Source: Novosphingobium sp. SCN 66-18 (lineage in GTDB: Bacteria; Pseudomonadota; Alphaproteobacteria; Sphingomonadales; Sphingomonadaceae). Taken from it: DNA of 64,000 bases. The number at the start of each line of letters is the position of its first letter. The stretch's first letter is position 1. Below the pieces are notes generated by a model. That model was not told where the DNA came from, ran no database searches, and saw only the letters and a program-made list of their open reading frames with translations. A program made the position numbers and the translations under genes. Positions 29,293 through 38,473 of the stretch are shown here, piece by piece. The stretch covers positions 31,131 through 95,130 of the forward strand of contig MEGD01000027.1 in NCBI GenBank assembly GCA_001725355.1, given 5' to 3'.

Positions 29293-29570
29293 GGGCCGCG
29301 CGCGGCACGAACCGCCCTGGCGCCGTTGCGCACGGCAGCAGCGGCATAAGCGACCCCCAGGCCCTCAAGCGGCGTTCCGAAGCATTCAACCTGGCCTTCG
29401 TGCTGCTGGGCGGACGCCGCGCGGCCAATGGCTTCCTGGATTCCATGCATCCGGGCATGATCGATGTTCCGCGCACGCGCGTGGGCGCTTCGGATCTGGG
29501 CCTGATAGAGGTCGTCCGGGTGCTTCGCCGTCAGGCCTTGAACGCCACCCCATCGGAGATTCGCCCATGA
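29289..29570 (+). CDS. Hypothetical small protein, possibly related to the DUF2384 antitoxin fold
   Basis: Unknown. The 93-residue product has a basic, Gly-rich N-terminus and a core reading RRAANGFLDSMHPGMI followed by a segment ending LGLIEVVRVL. That pattern faintly resembles the C-terminal domain of MbcA/ParS-type antitoxins (DUF2384). The match is weak and no RES-type toxin gene is adjacent. ATGA overlaps join it to both neighbours, so it is made with them. Confidence 0.6.
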   Translation: MRAARGTNRPGAVAHGSSGISDPQALKRRSEAFNLAFVLLGGRRAANGFLDSMHPGMIDVPRTRVGASDLGLIEVVRVLRRQALNATPSEIRP

Positions 29571-29869
29571 GCAAGACCCCCACGGCGTCCAGAAAACGCG
29601 CGCCCGCAAAATCCTGGACGGAACCGGTCGAAACCAGAGTCACGCGGGCGATGAACCTGAACCTGGCCGAACAGGACGTGATCGACCGGTGCCACCGCGA
29701 GGCGATCGCGATCAGCGCCATCGAAACGCTCCTGTCGGGTGGAACGCACCTTGTCTGCGTCACCATCGAAGGAGCCGACGAGGCGCGCCACCTGTTCCGG
29801 CAGGACGTCAATCTCGGGCCTGTCCGCCGGGCCTCGTTCCAGCGGGTCGATACGTCCCGCTTGCGATAA
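29567..29869 (+). CDS. Hypothetical small protein, third gene of the micro-operon
   Basis: Unknown. The 100-residue product begins with a basic, Lys/Arg/Pro-rich tail (about 1-20) and continues with an alpha/beta-looking domain containing AISAIETLLSGGTHLVCVTI and ARHLFRQDVNLG. The basic tail could bind nucleic acid. It is a soluble protein by composition. Start ATG overlaps the previous stop. It converges on the diguanylate cyclase gene 38 bases away. Confidence 0.65.
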   Translation: MSKTPTASRKRAPAKSWTEPVETRVTRAMNLNLAEQDVIDRCHREAIAISAIETLLSGGTHLVCVTIEGADEARHLFRQDVNLGPVRRASFQRVDTSRLR

Positions 29870-29907
29870 GTCCGGCCGCCTGGGGCAAGAGAACGCCCCG
29901 GAGTTGC

Positions 29908-31617
29908 CTAAATCGACACCGCCTGCACCAGCGCCTCGGCCGTCTGGACCGCCAGCAGATCGCGCACCGTGCGGTTGCGGCCGCTGCGCTTGGCTTCATA
30001 GAGCAGGCGGTCGCAGTGGGCATAGAGGCTGTCGAATGCCGCCAGGTCGGGGTTGTCGCCATCGTATTCGATCAGCCCCATGCTGGCGGTGACGATCCGG
30101 TCCAGCCCGGCCACTTCGGCCGCCACGCGCGCGGTGATCGCCCGGCGCGCGCGTTCGGCGCGTTCGGCGGCGAACGGCCCCCGCAGCAGCAGCATGAACT
30201 CCTCGCCCCCCATGCGGATCGCGTGGGTATCGCGATCCCCGGCGATCGCGCGCGCGGTGGCCTTCAGCACCGCATCGCCCGTGGCATGACCATGGGTATC
30301 GTTGACGTCCTTGAAGTGATCGAGATCGATCACAGCCATGGTGCGAAAGCCGCCTGACAGCAGTTCATCGAACCGACGCTCGATCGACAAGCGGTTGTTG
30401 AGCCCGGTCAGCGGATCGCGCCCGACGATGCCTTCCATTTCCTCGGCGCGGGTCATCGCCGAATCGCGCTCCTGCCGCAGCAGGATGAAGCGGCCGACGA
30501 TGCCCACCGCCGTCACGATCACCTCGATCGCCAGCGCGAAGGAATAGAGCACCGATACATCGGGCGTGGACGAACCCGGCAGGACATAAGTGACGACGCG
30601 CAGCAGGCCCACGCCCATCGCCGGCGTCCAGCCCAGCAGCGGATAGATCACCATCCGGCTGCCCTTGCGCCAGGCATCGTACAGCGCCAGCGAGACGAGG
30701 CAGAGCGGGAACAGCATGTTGAGGTGGACCAGCATGGTCGACCACACGCGCATGGACGGCGCCTGCGAAGTGGTAATCAGCCCCACCACGGCCACCACCG
30801 CCGCCGCGCGCCGCATGAACGTGCGCAGGCGCGGGTCGAGGCGTTCGGGTTCGAGGAAATTCGCCGCGAACATCATCGCCGCCGCCGCCATCGCGGCATA
30901 GCAGACGTTGGATATGATCGCTTCGGCCGGATCGTGGATGGTCATGACCAGGTGGATGAAGCCGGTGCCGATCGCGGTCTGCGCCAGCATCGCCACCACC
31001 ATCACGAGATGCCACACCACGAACCGTTCCGGCAGCACGCTGTAGAACGCCACGTTGAGCAGCAACGGGACCACCAGCATCCCGCAGACGATGCCCAGCG
31101 CCGCCACGCGCCACAATGGCCAGCCGGTGCCTTCGGGTGCGCTGTCCAGCCCCGCTTCGGAAAAGATCGCCTTCACCCAGGGGCGATCGATCCGCACGAC
31201 CACGTCGCGCGTGCGGGCGGTCACCTCGGGCAGCGCCATGCTCATCAGCGGCGCGGCTTCCAGGTGGTGCGCCTCGGGCAGCGTGTAATCGATCGTCCGG
31301 CGGGCGCCGTCGGCGTCGATCGCGGTGATCGCGATCTTCTCGAACCGCACCGCGTGCGTCACGAAACTGCGCGGCAGATCATCTTCGCTCTCTGGCAAGG
31401 TGAAGCGCAGGAAGGTGGAATCGGCGGCGATGTCCCAACCGCCCGGATTGCACGACCAGCGGGCGGCGCGCGCCGCCACGACGTCATAGCTTTCGCCGAT
31501 CGCGGCGGCGGCATGGCACAGCCGCGCGCCCTCGATCGGCGCGGCGAGTGCCACGGCCGGCACAAGCCAGCCCAGCAACGCTGCCAGCAGCACAAGAATC
31601 TTGCGGCCCGGGACCAT
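29908..31617 (-). CDS. Membrane diguanylate cyclase with 7TM sensor (7TMR-DISM-like)
   Basis: Makes cyclic di-GMP from two GTP. The 569-residue product has a signal sequence, a periplasmic domain (about 27-180), seven predicted membrane helices (about 185-385) and a C-terminal GGDEF domain. The active site reads RMGGEEF near residue 485 and is intact. The inhibitory I-site (RxxD ahead of it) is replaced by DxxT, so product inhibition may be absent. It stands alone, with small genes and alanine dehydrogenase as neighbours. Confidence 0.9.
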   Translation of the reverse strand: MVPGRKILVLLAALLGWLVPAVALAAPIEGARLCHAAAAIGESYDVVAARAARWSCNPGGWDIAADSTFLRFTLPESEDDLPRSFVTHAVRFEKIAITAIDADGARRTIDYTLPEAHHLEAAPLMSMALPEVTARTRDVVVRIDRPWVKAIFSEAGLDSAPEGTGWPLWRVAALGIVCGMLVVPLLLNVAFYSVLPERFVVWHLVMVVAMLAQTAIGTGFIHLVMTIHDPAEAIISNVCYAAMAAAAMMFAANFLEPERLDPRLRTFMRRAAAVVAVVGLITTSQAPSMRVWSTMLVHLNMLFPLCLVSLALYDAWRKGSRMVIYPLLGWTPAMGVGLLRVVTYVLPGSSTPDVSVLYSFALAIEVIVTAVGIVGRFILLRQERDSAMTRAEEMEGIVGRDPLTGLNNRLSIERRFDELLSGGFRTMAVIDLDHFKDVNDTHGHATGDAVLKATARAIAGDRDTHAIRMGGEEFMLLLRGPFAAERAERARRAITARVAAEVAGLDRIVTASMGLIEYDGDNPDLAAFDSLYAHCDRLLYEAKRSGRNRTVRDLLAVQTAEALVQAVSI

Positions 31618-31656
31618 CCCCGAAGCCTAAGCCCATGACGTTATAAGGGCGTTAAC

Positions 31657-32772
31657 TCAGCGAAGAATTTCAGCCGAAGACACGAATTCGTAACCCAGTT
31701 CACGCGCCACGGCCTCGAACGTGACCTTGCCGGCATGGACGTTCAGCCCGGCGGCAAGGTGGGGATCGGCGCGCAGCGCTGCGCGCCAGCCGAGGTCGGC
31801 AATGCGCAGCGCGTGGGGCAGGGTCACATTGTTCAGCGCATAGGTGCTGGTCCGCGCCACCGCGCCGGGCATGTTGGCCACGCAATAGTGGACGATGCCG
31901 TCCACCAGGTAGGTCGGCTCGGCATGGGTCGTCGCGTGGCTGGTCTCGAAACAGCCGCCCTGGTCGATCGCCACGTCCACCAGCACCGCGCCCGGCTTCA
32001 TCGTGGCGAGCATGGCGCGCGTCACCAGCTTGGGCGCGGCCGCGCCGGGGATCAGCACCGCGCCGATCACGAGGTCGGCCTCGGCCACGCTCTCGGCCAG
32101 GTTGGCCTTGTTGGAAAAGCGGGTCTTGGCGCGGCTTTCGAAATGGATTCCCAGCCGTTCGAGCGCTTCGGGATCGCGATCGAGAATGGTCACGTCCGCG
32201 CCCAGCCCCACCGCCATCTGCGCCGCGTTGAAGCCGACCACGCCGCCGCCGATCACCGCGACCTTGCCCGGCATCACCCCCGGCACGCCGCCCAGCAGCA
32301 CGCCGCGCCCGCCATGCGCCTTTTCCAGTGCGGTGGCGCCGGCCTGGATCGACATGCGCCCGGCCACCTGGCTCATCGGCTTGAGCAGCGGCAGCGTGTT
32401 GCCGGCCCCGGTCACCGTCTCATAGGCGATCGCGGTCACGCCCGAGCGCACGAGGTCGGCGGTCTGTTCGGGATCGGGGGCAAGGTGCAGGTAGGTGTAG
32501 AGGATCTGCCCTTCGCGCAGCATCGCGCGTTCGATCGCCTGCGGTTCCTTGACCTTCACGATCATTTCGCAGCCTTCGAACACCGCGCGGGCGTCGGGCT
32601 GGATCACCGCGCCGGCGGCCTCGTAATCGCGGTCGGTAGCGCCGATGCCCAGGCCCGCGCCCTGTTCCACCCATACGTCATGGCCATGGGCGGCCAGTTC
32701 GCGCACGCTCTCGGGCGTCAGGCCGACACGGTATTCGTGATTCTTGATTTCGCGGACGGTACCTACGCGCAT
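31657..32772 (-). CDS. ald: Alanine dehydrogenase
   Basis: NAD-dependent interconversion of L-alanine and pyruvate plus ammonia. The 371-residue product has family length, begins [17 protein letters not shown], and contains the substrate Lys in VKVKEPQ, the catalytic His in [10 protein letters not shown] near residue 96 and the NAD loop [14 protein letters not shown] at 32772 matches known starts, and 11 upstream in-frame codons are not coding. Divergent from an Lrp/AsnC gene, the usual partner that induces ald in response to alanine. Confidence 0.95.
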   Translation of the reverse strand: MRVGTVREIKNHEYRVGLTPESVRELAAHGHDVWVEQGAGLGIGATDRDYEAAGAVIQPDARAVFEGCEMIVKVKEPQAIERAMLREGQILYTYLHLAPDPEQTADLVRSGVTAIAYETVTGAGNTLPLLKPMSQVAGRMSIQAGATALEKAHGGRGVLLGGVPGVMPGKVAVIGGGVVGFNAAQMAVGLGADVTILDRDPEALERLGIHFESRAKTRFSNKANLAESVAEADLVIGAVLIPGAAAPKLVTRAMLATMKPGAVLVDVAIDQGGCFETSHATTHAEPTYLVDGIVHYCVANMPGAVARTSTYALNNVTLPHALRIADLGWRAALRADPHLAAGLNVHAGKVTFEAVARELGYEFVSSAEILR

Positions 32773-32814
32773 CGGAGTTCTCCCGCAGGGTCGAAAGTCG
32801 CGCAAAGATTACGC

Positions 32815-32848
32815 CAGAATACGTAGAAAGTTTCACCAGAATGTATCT
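32815..32848. promoter_or_regulatory. Candidate Lrp operator, direct repeat CCAGAAT
   Basis: CCAGAATACGTA at 32815 and CCAGAATGTATC at 32837 repeat 22 bp apart, two helical turns, between ald and the Lrp gene. Lrp-type octamers bind such phased sites. Confidence 0.5.
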
Positions 32849-32909
32849 TCCGAACCGTTCGCACTAATGATATTTCCCGATCTACAGCCCTTGCGCGGGA
32901 AATTTTCGC

Positions 32910-33371
32910 ATGGATCGAGCGGACGTCGCCCTGATTGAAGCGCTGCAGCGCGATTCGTCGCGATCCATCGCGGAGCTTGCGGAGGTGACGGCGCTCTCGC
33001 CTTCCGCCTGTCATAGGCGCATTCACGCGCTGCAGGCGCAGGGGATCATCTCCGGCTACAGCGCGCGTATCGATCCGGCGCGACTGGGACTGACCATGCT
33101 CGTCTTCGTCGAGATCACGCTGACCAGCCAGAGCCGCGAGGCGATGGATCGCTTCGAGCGCGCGGTGGGCGATTTTGACGACATTCTGGAATGCCACCTG
33201 ATGTCGGGATCGGCCGATTACCTGCTGCGCGTCGCCGCCGTCGATCTCGCCCAATACGATCGCATCCATCGCGATTGCCTGGCCCGGTTGCCCGGCGTTT
33301 CGGCGATGCGGTCCAGCTTCTCGCTGCGGCAGATCAAGCGCTTTGCGGGCTATCCGGTTCCGCACCGCTGA
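32910..33371 (+). CDS. Lrp/AsnC-family transcriptional regulator
   Basis: Local regulator, most likely of ald. The 153-residue product has an N-terminal helix-turn-helix (SIAELAEVTALSPSACHRRIHALQ) and a C-terminal RAM domain (LVFVEITLTSQS, then CHLMSGSADYLLRVAA) that binds amino acids. Length is typical. It is divergent from ald. The last 38 bases overlap the convergent CxxC gene. Confidence 0.93.
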   Translation: MDRADVALIEALQRDSSRSIAELAEVTALSPSACHRRIHALQAQGIISGYSARIDPARLGLTMLVFVEITLTSQSREAMDRFERAVGDFDDILECHLMSGSADYLLRVAAVDLAQYDRIHRDCLARLPGVSAMRSSFSLRQIKRFAGYPVPHR

Positions 33372-33759
33372 CGCCGGCGGGTGGCGATGCCATGCGGCCC
33401 CGTTTCTTGCGGCCGCTGTCGACCAGCACCAGCGAACTGCCCGGCTCGTTCATCCCGTGTTGTTCGCGCAGCTGCAGCTTGAACGCATCGATCGCCGCTT
33501 CGTCGGGCAAATGCGCCACCGGATAGCGGGCGACGATATAGTCGTCTTCGCGATCGAGCACGGTGATGAAGCGCGCCGCGGTTTCCGCCAGCCGCGTGAC
33601 GTTGAACCCGCCGGCGAGAAACCAGTTCAGGCGGTTCCAGCTGATGATCGGGCGATGGCAATGCCGGCACAGGCTGCTGACCGAACCATCGGGCTCACGA
33701 TGGCGCTTGCGTTCGGGTTGGTGAACGCGGGTGAACCAGCACTGGGTCAGAGCTTCCAT
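33334..33759 (-). CDS. Hypothetical CxxC protein
   Basis: Unknown. The 141-residue product contains CRHCHRP near residue 31, a possible zinc-binding corner, then a mixed alpha/beta domain (RFITVLDREDDYIVARYPV). The C-terminal end is basic and low in complexity. I use the ATG at 33759. A GTG nine bases upstream is also in frame. Soluble, no signal peptide. Convergent overlap with the Lrp gene is 38 bases. Confidence 0.6.
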   Translation of the reverse strand: MEALTQCWFTRVHQPERKRHREPDGSVSSLCRHCHRPIISWNRLNWFLAGGFNVTRLAETAARFITVLDREDDYIVARYPVAHLPDEAAIDAFKLQLREQHGMNEPGSSLVLVDSGRKKRGRMASPPAGVSGAEPDSPQSA

Positions 33760-33927
33760 GACAACCACTCGCCTTTCGACGACGTGCGTTATCCCTTGTT
33801 ACCGCCCCCCAACGATCAACGGACTTCGCCGCACGTGTCAGGGTAAATACGCAGAAACCTTTAAGACTCGCTTAAATGCCGGCAGTCGCGGCCAGACCCC
33901 GGCGTCAATACCGGGAACCTGATAACG

Positions 33928-34012
33928 TCGTCATTGCGAGCGTTAGCGAAGCAATCCAGGGTGTCGGGTTCGGCTCTGGATTGCCACGGGGCTTCGCCCC
34001 TCGCAATGACGA
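33928..34012. repeat. REP-like palindromic element
   Basis: Outer arms TCGTCATTGCGAG and CTCGCAATGACGA are perfectly complementary. Inner arms GCAATCCAG (33951) and CTGGATTGC (33976) also pair, and GGGGC-TTC-GCCCC (33988-34000) forms a third hairpin. This class of dispersed palindrome is familiar from intergenic regions of many alphaproteobacteria. The rest of the 275-base gap between the CxxC gene and ftsK shows no gene. Confidence 0.8.
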
Positions 34013-34034
34013 TGGCGGACGATAAAGTCCGGTT

Positions 34035-36419
34035 CTACAGCGGGTTGCCGTCGCGATCGCGATAGATTTCGCGCCGGCCAACGTGGTTGGCGGGGCCGAC
34101 CAGTCCGTCGGCTTCCATCCGCTCGATCCATTTCGACGCGGTGTTGTAGCCCACGCCCATCTGGCGCTGGATCCAGCTGGCCGAAGCCTTCTGGCTTTCG
34201 AACACGAGCTGGCAGACCTGCCGGTACTTGCGGTCCTCCGGATTATCGGACGCGGCATCGATGTCGTCGAAGCCGAAGCCGCCGTCTTCCGGCTCCTCGG
34301 TGACCGAATCGACATATTCGGGCGATCCCTGCGCGCGCCAGTGGTCGGCCACGCGCTCCACTTCCTCGTCCGACACGAACGGGCCGTGGACACGCTTGAT
34401 GGGGTCGGTGTTGGGCTTGTAGAGCATGTCGCCCTTGCCCAGCAGCTGTTCGGCCCCCTGTTCGCCCAGGATGGTGCGGCTGTCGATGCGGCTGGTGACC
34501 GCGAAGCTGATGCGCGTGGGCAGGTTGGCCTTGATCACGCCGGTGATGACGTCCACCGAGGGGCGCTGCGTCGCCATGATAAGGTGGATGCCGGCGGCGC
34601 GGCTCTTCTGCGAAAGCCGCTGGATCAGCACTTCGATTTCCTTGCCGACGGTGACCATCAGGTCGGCCAGCTCGTCGACGATGACCACGATCTGCGGCAG
34701 CGTCTTGTAGTCGAGCTGCTGTTCCTCGAACAGTTCCTCGCCGGTATCGGGATCGAAGCCCACCTGGATTCGCCGGCCCAGCGGCTTGCCCTTGGCTTCG
34801 GCGGTGCGGACCTTCTCGTTGAAGCCGGTCAGGTTGCGCACGCCAACCGAGGACATCATGCGGTAGCGCCGCTCCATCTCCTCGACCGCCCATTTCAGCG
34901 CGCGCACGGCCTTGGCCGGCTCGGTCACCACGGGCGAGAGCAGGTGCGGAATGTCGTCGTAGCTCTTGAGTTCCAGCACCTTGGGATCGACGAGGATCAG
35001 GCGGCACTGCTGCGGCGTGAGCCGGTAGAGCAGCGAGAGCAGGATGCAGTTGAGGCCGACCGACTTGCCCGAGCCGGTGGTGCCGGCCACCAGCAGGTGC
35101 GGCATGGTGGCCAGATCGGCCACCACCGGTTCGCCCGCGATGTCCTTGCCCAGAATGATCGGCAGCAGCGCCTTGGCGTCGACGAACTTGTCGCAGGCCA
35201 CGATCTCGCGGAACGAGACCATGTCGCGCACGGCGTTGGGCAGTTCGATGCCCATCACGGTGCGGCCGGGGATCGAGGATACGCGCGCCGAAATCGCGCT
35301 CATGTTGCGGGCGATGTCGTCCGCCAGCCCGATCACGCGGCTGGCCTTGATACCAGGGGCCGGCTCCAGCTCGTACATCGTCACCACCGGCCCGGTGCGG
35401 ACGGCGGTGATCTCGCCCTTCACGTTGAAATCGTCGAGCACGTTCTCGAGGAGGCGCGCGTTGCGTTCCAGCGCCAGCTTGTCGATCTTCGGCTGCGAAC
35501 TGGCCGGCGCTTCGACCAGCAGGTCAAGCCCCGGCAGCTCGTATTCCGAGAACAGATCGCCCTGCCGCGCCTTGGCGTTGAAGGCGGCGGGCGCCGCCGC
35601 GCGCGAGGGATCGGTGATTTCGGTGGGTCGGCGCGGCGCGGTCGCGGTTTCGACATCCAGCGGGGTTGATGGCGTAACCGTCGACGCCTCGCGCCGCTCG
35701 GCCTTTTCCTTTCTGGAAACGGGCGTCGCGGGGGCATCCGCACCATCCGCCGCCTGCGGCGCGCGCGCCGGCAGCAGGCGCGGCAGGCGGAACATGCGCG
35801 CCCAGTCGAACGCGAACACCCGCCCCGCGATCAGCGCGCCAACGCACAGCGCCACCAGCGCGACGGGAAGAATGATCCAGCCCTCGGCAGGCCCGGCAAG
35901 GTGGGCGATGGCGCGCACCGCCGCCGCACCGATCAGGCCGGTCAGGCCGCCCATGCCGGCGGGCAGGCCGAATCGCGGCGCGGTGAAAGCCAGCGCCAGC
36001 GTCGTGCCGATCAGCACCATCGCCACCATCAGCAGGCCGGTCGGCCGCAACCAGCCCGGATCGGGCGTCGGGTCTTCGTCCTCGTCCGCCTCGATCAGGT
36101 CGCCGGCCGCGTCCCACAGCCGGCGCGCGAACACGAACAACAGCGGCAGCAGCAGCACCGAGGCGGCGCCGAACAGCATCAGCACGCGCTCCGCCGCCCA
36201 GGCGCCGGGCAACCCCATCCAGTTTTCGACCGGCCCGCCGGCCGCGGTGCTGCCCGAAGGGTCAGTCTGCGTGTAGCTTGTCAGCGCCAGCGCCAGGAAC
36301 AGCATCAGCGCGAACAGCGCGGTGCCGCCGATCAGTTCCAGGCTGCGACGCAGGCTGCGGCGCAGAACCGCGCGCCAATCCGCGCCCGCCCTTCCTGGAA
36401 TGATTGCACGAGATGCCAT
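34035..36419 (-). CDS. ftsK: DNA translocase FtsK
   Basis: Membrane-anchored motor that pumps chromosome termini through the closing septum. The 794-residue product has four membrane helices (about 25-215), a short Ala/Pro/Arg-rich linker, and the RecA-like motor: Walker A GTTGSGKS, Walker B VVIVDELADLMV. The C-terminal gamma domain (about 725-790) is a winged helix that reads KOPS-like sequences. ATG at 36419 is chosen because the basic, membrane-proximal region begins there. Length suits alphaproteobacterial FtsK. Confidence 0.95.
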   Translation of the reverse strand: MASRAIIPGRAGADWRAVLRRSLRRSLELIGGTALFALMLFLALALTSYTQTDPSGSTAAGGPVENWMGLPGAWAAERVLMLFGAASVLLLPLLFVFARRLWDAAGDLIEADEDEDPTPDPGWLRPTGLLMVAMVLIGTTLALAFTAPRFGLPAGMGGLTGLIGAAAVRAIAHLAGPAEGWIILPVALVALCVGALIAGRVFAFDWARMFRLPRLLPARAPQAADGADAPATPVSRKEKAERREASTVTPSTPLDVETATAPRRPTEITDPSRAAAPAAFNAKARQGDLFSEYELPGLDLLVEAPASSQPKIDKLALERNARLLENVLDDFNVKGEITAVRTGPVVTMYELEPAPGIKASRVIGLADDIARNMSAISARVSSIPGRTVMGIELPNAVRDMVSFREIVACDKFVDAKALLPIILGKDIAGEPVVADLATMPHLLVAGTTGSGKSVGLNCILLSLLYRLTPQQCRLILVDPKVLELKSYDDIPHLLSPVVTEPAKAVRALKWAVEEMERRYRMMSSVGVRNLTGFNEKVRTAEAKGKPLGRRIQVGFDPDTGEELFEEQQLDYKTLPQIVVIVDELADLMVTVGKEIEVLIQRLSQKSRAAGIHLIMATQRPSVDVITGVIKANLPTRISFAVTSRIDSRTILGEQGAEQLLGKGDMLYKPNTDPIKRVHGPFVSDEEVERVADHWRAQGSPEYVDSVTEEPEDGGFGFDDIDAASDNPEDRKYRQVCQLVFESQKASASWIQRQMGVGYNTASKWIERMEADGLVGPANHVGRREIYRDRDGNPL

Positions 36420-36503
36420 GATGACCCTTGTCCCTTTCGCCCCATCATGCGCCGGAACGGGAGTCACCGTCAAGAATCCAAGGGAATCCAGCGAGTCCCG
36501 CGA

Positions 36504-37037
36504 TCACGAAAGGCCGTCGATGGCGGCCCAGCCGTGGCTGTGCAAACGCCGCGCCCGCCGCCGGTTCATCCCGCCAAGCGCGATCACCGGCACGCCCGAC
36601 AGCGCCGCGAGCAGGTGGAACCGGACCGGTCCCAGCACGGGCGCGCCGGGGTGGCTGCGCGTCGCGAAAACGGGAGAGAGCAAGACCGCATCCGCCCCGA
36701 CGCGGGCCGCATCGCCCAGTTCCGCCAGATCATGCGCGGTTGCCAACCGCAACCCGCCGGTGCGCCGGCCCAGACGCGCCGGCGCGGCATAGGCCCCGTC
36801 CGCGCCCCACGCCCGCGCCTGCGCCGCCGCGCCCGAGAGGAGAATGGCGTGGCCGTGCCGCCGGCAAAACCGCCGCAACGCCCCGAATCGCGCGCGGCGC
36901 GCGGCCGGTGCAAGGTGGTAGTGCCGGAACACCAGCCCGCTTCCGCGCGGCAGGCGGCCCAGCGCGCGCGCCAGCGCGGCATCGTTGCGCGCATCGCTGA
37001 GGAGGAGGATCCGGGGGACGGGGTAGCGCTTCGCCAT
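36504..37037 (-). CDS. Thiamine-phosphate synthase-like (ThiE/TenI) barrel protein
   Basis: The 177-residue product looks like a short ThiE/TenI TIM barrel: LLLSDARNDAA at the start, AHDLAELGDAARVGADAVLLSPVF in the middle and PVIALGGMNRRRA near the end. It is shorter than typical ThiE (about 210). The expected pyrophosphate-binding residues are not all obvious. Function may be TenI-like or unknown. Divergent from yggS across 22 bp. Confidence 0.75.
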   Translation of the reverse strand: MAKRYPVPRILLLSDARNDAALARALGRLPRGSGLVFRHYHLAPAARRARFGALRRFCRRHGHAILLSGAAAQARAWGADGAYAAPARLGRRTGGLRLATAHDLAELGDAARVGADAVLLSPVFATRSHPGAPVLGPVRFHLLAALSGVPVIALGGMNRRRARRLHSHGWAAIDGLS

Positions 37038-37059
37038 GCGCGCGCTATAGCACCGCGCC

Positions 37060-37719
37060 ATGAGCCAGCCAGCCACTCCGCTTGAAGACATCCGCGCCCG
37101 CATCGCCCAGGCCGAACGAATCGCCGGGCGTCCGGCGGGCGAGGTCACGCTTGTCGCCATTTCCAAGACCAAGCCTGCCGAGGCGATTCTCCCGCTGATC
37201 GTGCAGGGGCAGACCGTGTTCGGCGAAAACCGGGTGCAGGAAGCGCATGCCAAGTGGCCCGCGCTCCGCGAGGCGCATCCCGCAATCGCGCTGCACCTCG
37301 TGGGCCAGCTTCAGTCGAACAAGGCCGAGGACGCGGTGCGGCTGTTCGACTGCATCCATTCGCTCGACCGACCAAGCCTCGTCGCCGCGCTGGCCCGGGC
37401 GATGGACAAGGTCGGCCGACGGCTGCCCTGCTTCGTGCAGGTCAATATCGGGGAAGAGGAACAGAAGGGCGGCTGCGCGATCGCGGACCTGCCGGCGCTG
37501 CTGACCGAGGCGCGGGCGGCCGATCTGCCGCTGGCCGGGCTGATGTGCGTGCCGCCGGCGGGGATCGAACCCGCGCCTTTCTTTGCGCTGCTCGACAAGC
37601 TGGCGGACGACCACGGGCTGTCCGGCCGCTCGATGGGCATGAGCGACGATTTCGAGACCGCGATCATGCTGGGCGCGACGCATGTCCGCATCGGCAGCGC
37701 GCTGTTCGGCGCGCGATAG
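37060..37719 (+). CDS. yggS: YggS-family pyridoxal-phosphate homeostasis protein
   Basis: Binds PLP and helps keep it and amino-acid pools balanced; no enzymatic reaction is firmly known. The 219-residue product has the PLP-linked Lys in LVAISKTKPAEAI near residue 36, FGENRVQEA, HLVGQLQSNKA and a C-terminal MGMSDDFETAIMLGATHVRIG phosphate-binding segment. All are hallmarks of the family. Single gene, divergent from the ThiE-like gene. Confidence 0.93.
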   Translation: MSQPATPLEDIRARIAQAERIAGRPAGEVTLVAISKTKPAEAILPLIVQGQTVFGENRVQEAHAKWPALREAHPAIALHLVGQLQSNKAEDAVRLFDCIHSLDRPSLVAALARAMDKVGRRLPCFVQVNIGEEEQKGGCAIADLPALLTEARAADLPLAGLMCVPPAGIEPAPFFALLDKLADDHGLSGRSMGMSDDFETAIMLGATHVRIGSALFGAR

Positions 37720-37722
37720 GGC

Positions 37723-37750
37723 GGCCCTCCCCGCGCGGGCGGGAAGGGCC
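37723..37750. terminator. Bidirectional terminator-like stem-loop after yggS
   Basis: GGCCCT-c-CCCGC pairs with GCGGG-a-AGGGCC around a 4-base loop, filling the gap between the convergent yggS and DUF4136 genes. Confidence 0.6.
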
Positions 37751-37756
37751 GGCCGG

Positions 37757-38473
37757 TTACTTGACCTGCTTGACCGTCTTCTTCTCGGGCGCGACCGAGA
37801 TGCGCAGCGTTTCGCCGTTGTGGCCGGGGAAATCGGTGAACATCGCTTCGACCAGGTTCGGCACCAGATAGGGCAGGCGGTTCGATTGCGAGGCCGCCTC
37901 GGCCTTGCCCTCGAACAGGCGCTTGCCATCGGCGCGGCTGTCGATCTTGAGGTCGATCCCGCTGGTATAGACGGTCACCACGTCGACCGAGTTGTAGCCA
38001 CCGCCCCAGAAGAACGGATCGTACCAGCCGTAACCCCAGCCGCGACGGCCATAGAAACCGCCGCCACCGTAAAAGCCGCCACGACCCCAGAAGCCCGGGC
38101 CATAGCCGCCGTACCACGGCCCCCAGAACGGATCCGGGCCGATGCCGGTGGTGCGCACGCGATCGCGCCCCTGATCGACGCCATAATCGAAGTGGACGAT
38201 CAGGTCGGCATTGTCGGGGCTGGCGGCGGGCACATAGCCCACCTTCTGCAGCTGCGCCGCGACCAGCGAGGCGTATTGCGAAAACTCCAGACCGCCCTGG
38301 TTGCGCGGGTTTTCGGCAACGATCGCGAACGTCTGTCCGGCGGGGGCGGGCAACTGGCTCTGGAAACGGGAGACCTTGGCGTCAAAGGTCGATGCGCAGC
38401 CTCCCAGACTGGCGAGAAGCAGCGGCACGGCAACCAAGGCAAGTCCGCGATTCCGCTTGGTATTCTTGTTCAT
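37757..38473 (-). CDS. DUF4136 lipoprotein
   Basis: Envelope lipoprotein of unknown function. The 238-residue product has signal and lipobox LGGC near residue 26, then an alpha/beta DUF4136 domain (FAIVAENPRNQGGLEFSQYA, DLIVHFDYG). The middle (about 115-165) is an aromatic/Gly-rich repeat region (WGPWYGG, GFYGGGGFYG, GYGWYDPFFWGG). It then continues to a Lys-rich end. A perfect stem-loop follows the stop on the convergent side. Confidence 0.85.
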   Translation of the reverse strand: MNKNTKRNRGLALVAVPLLLASLGGCASTFDAKVSRFQSQLPAPAGQTFAIVAENPRNQGGLEFSQYASLVAAQLQKVGYVPAASPDNADLIVHFDYGVDQGRDRVRTTGIGPDPFWGPWYGGYGPGFWGRGGFYGGGGFYGRRGWGYGWYDPFFWGGGYNSVDVVTVYTSGIDLKIDSRADGKRLFEGKAEAASQSNRLPYLVPNLVEAMFTDFPGHNGETLRISVAPEKKTVKQVK

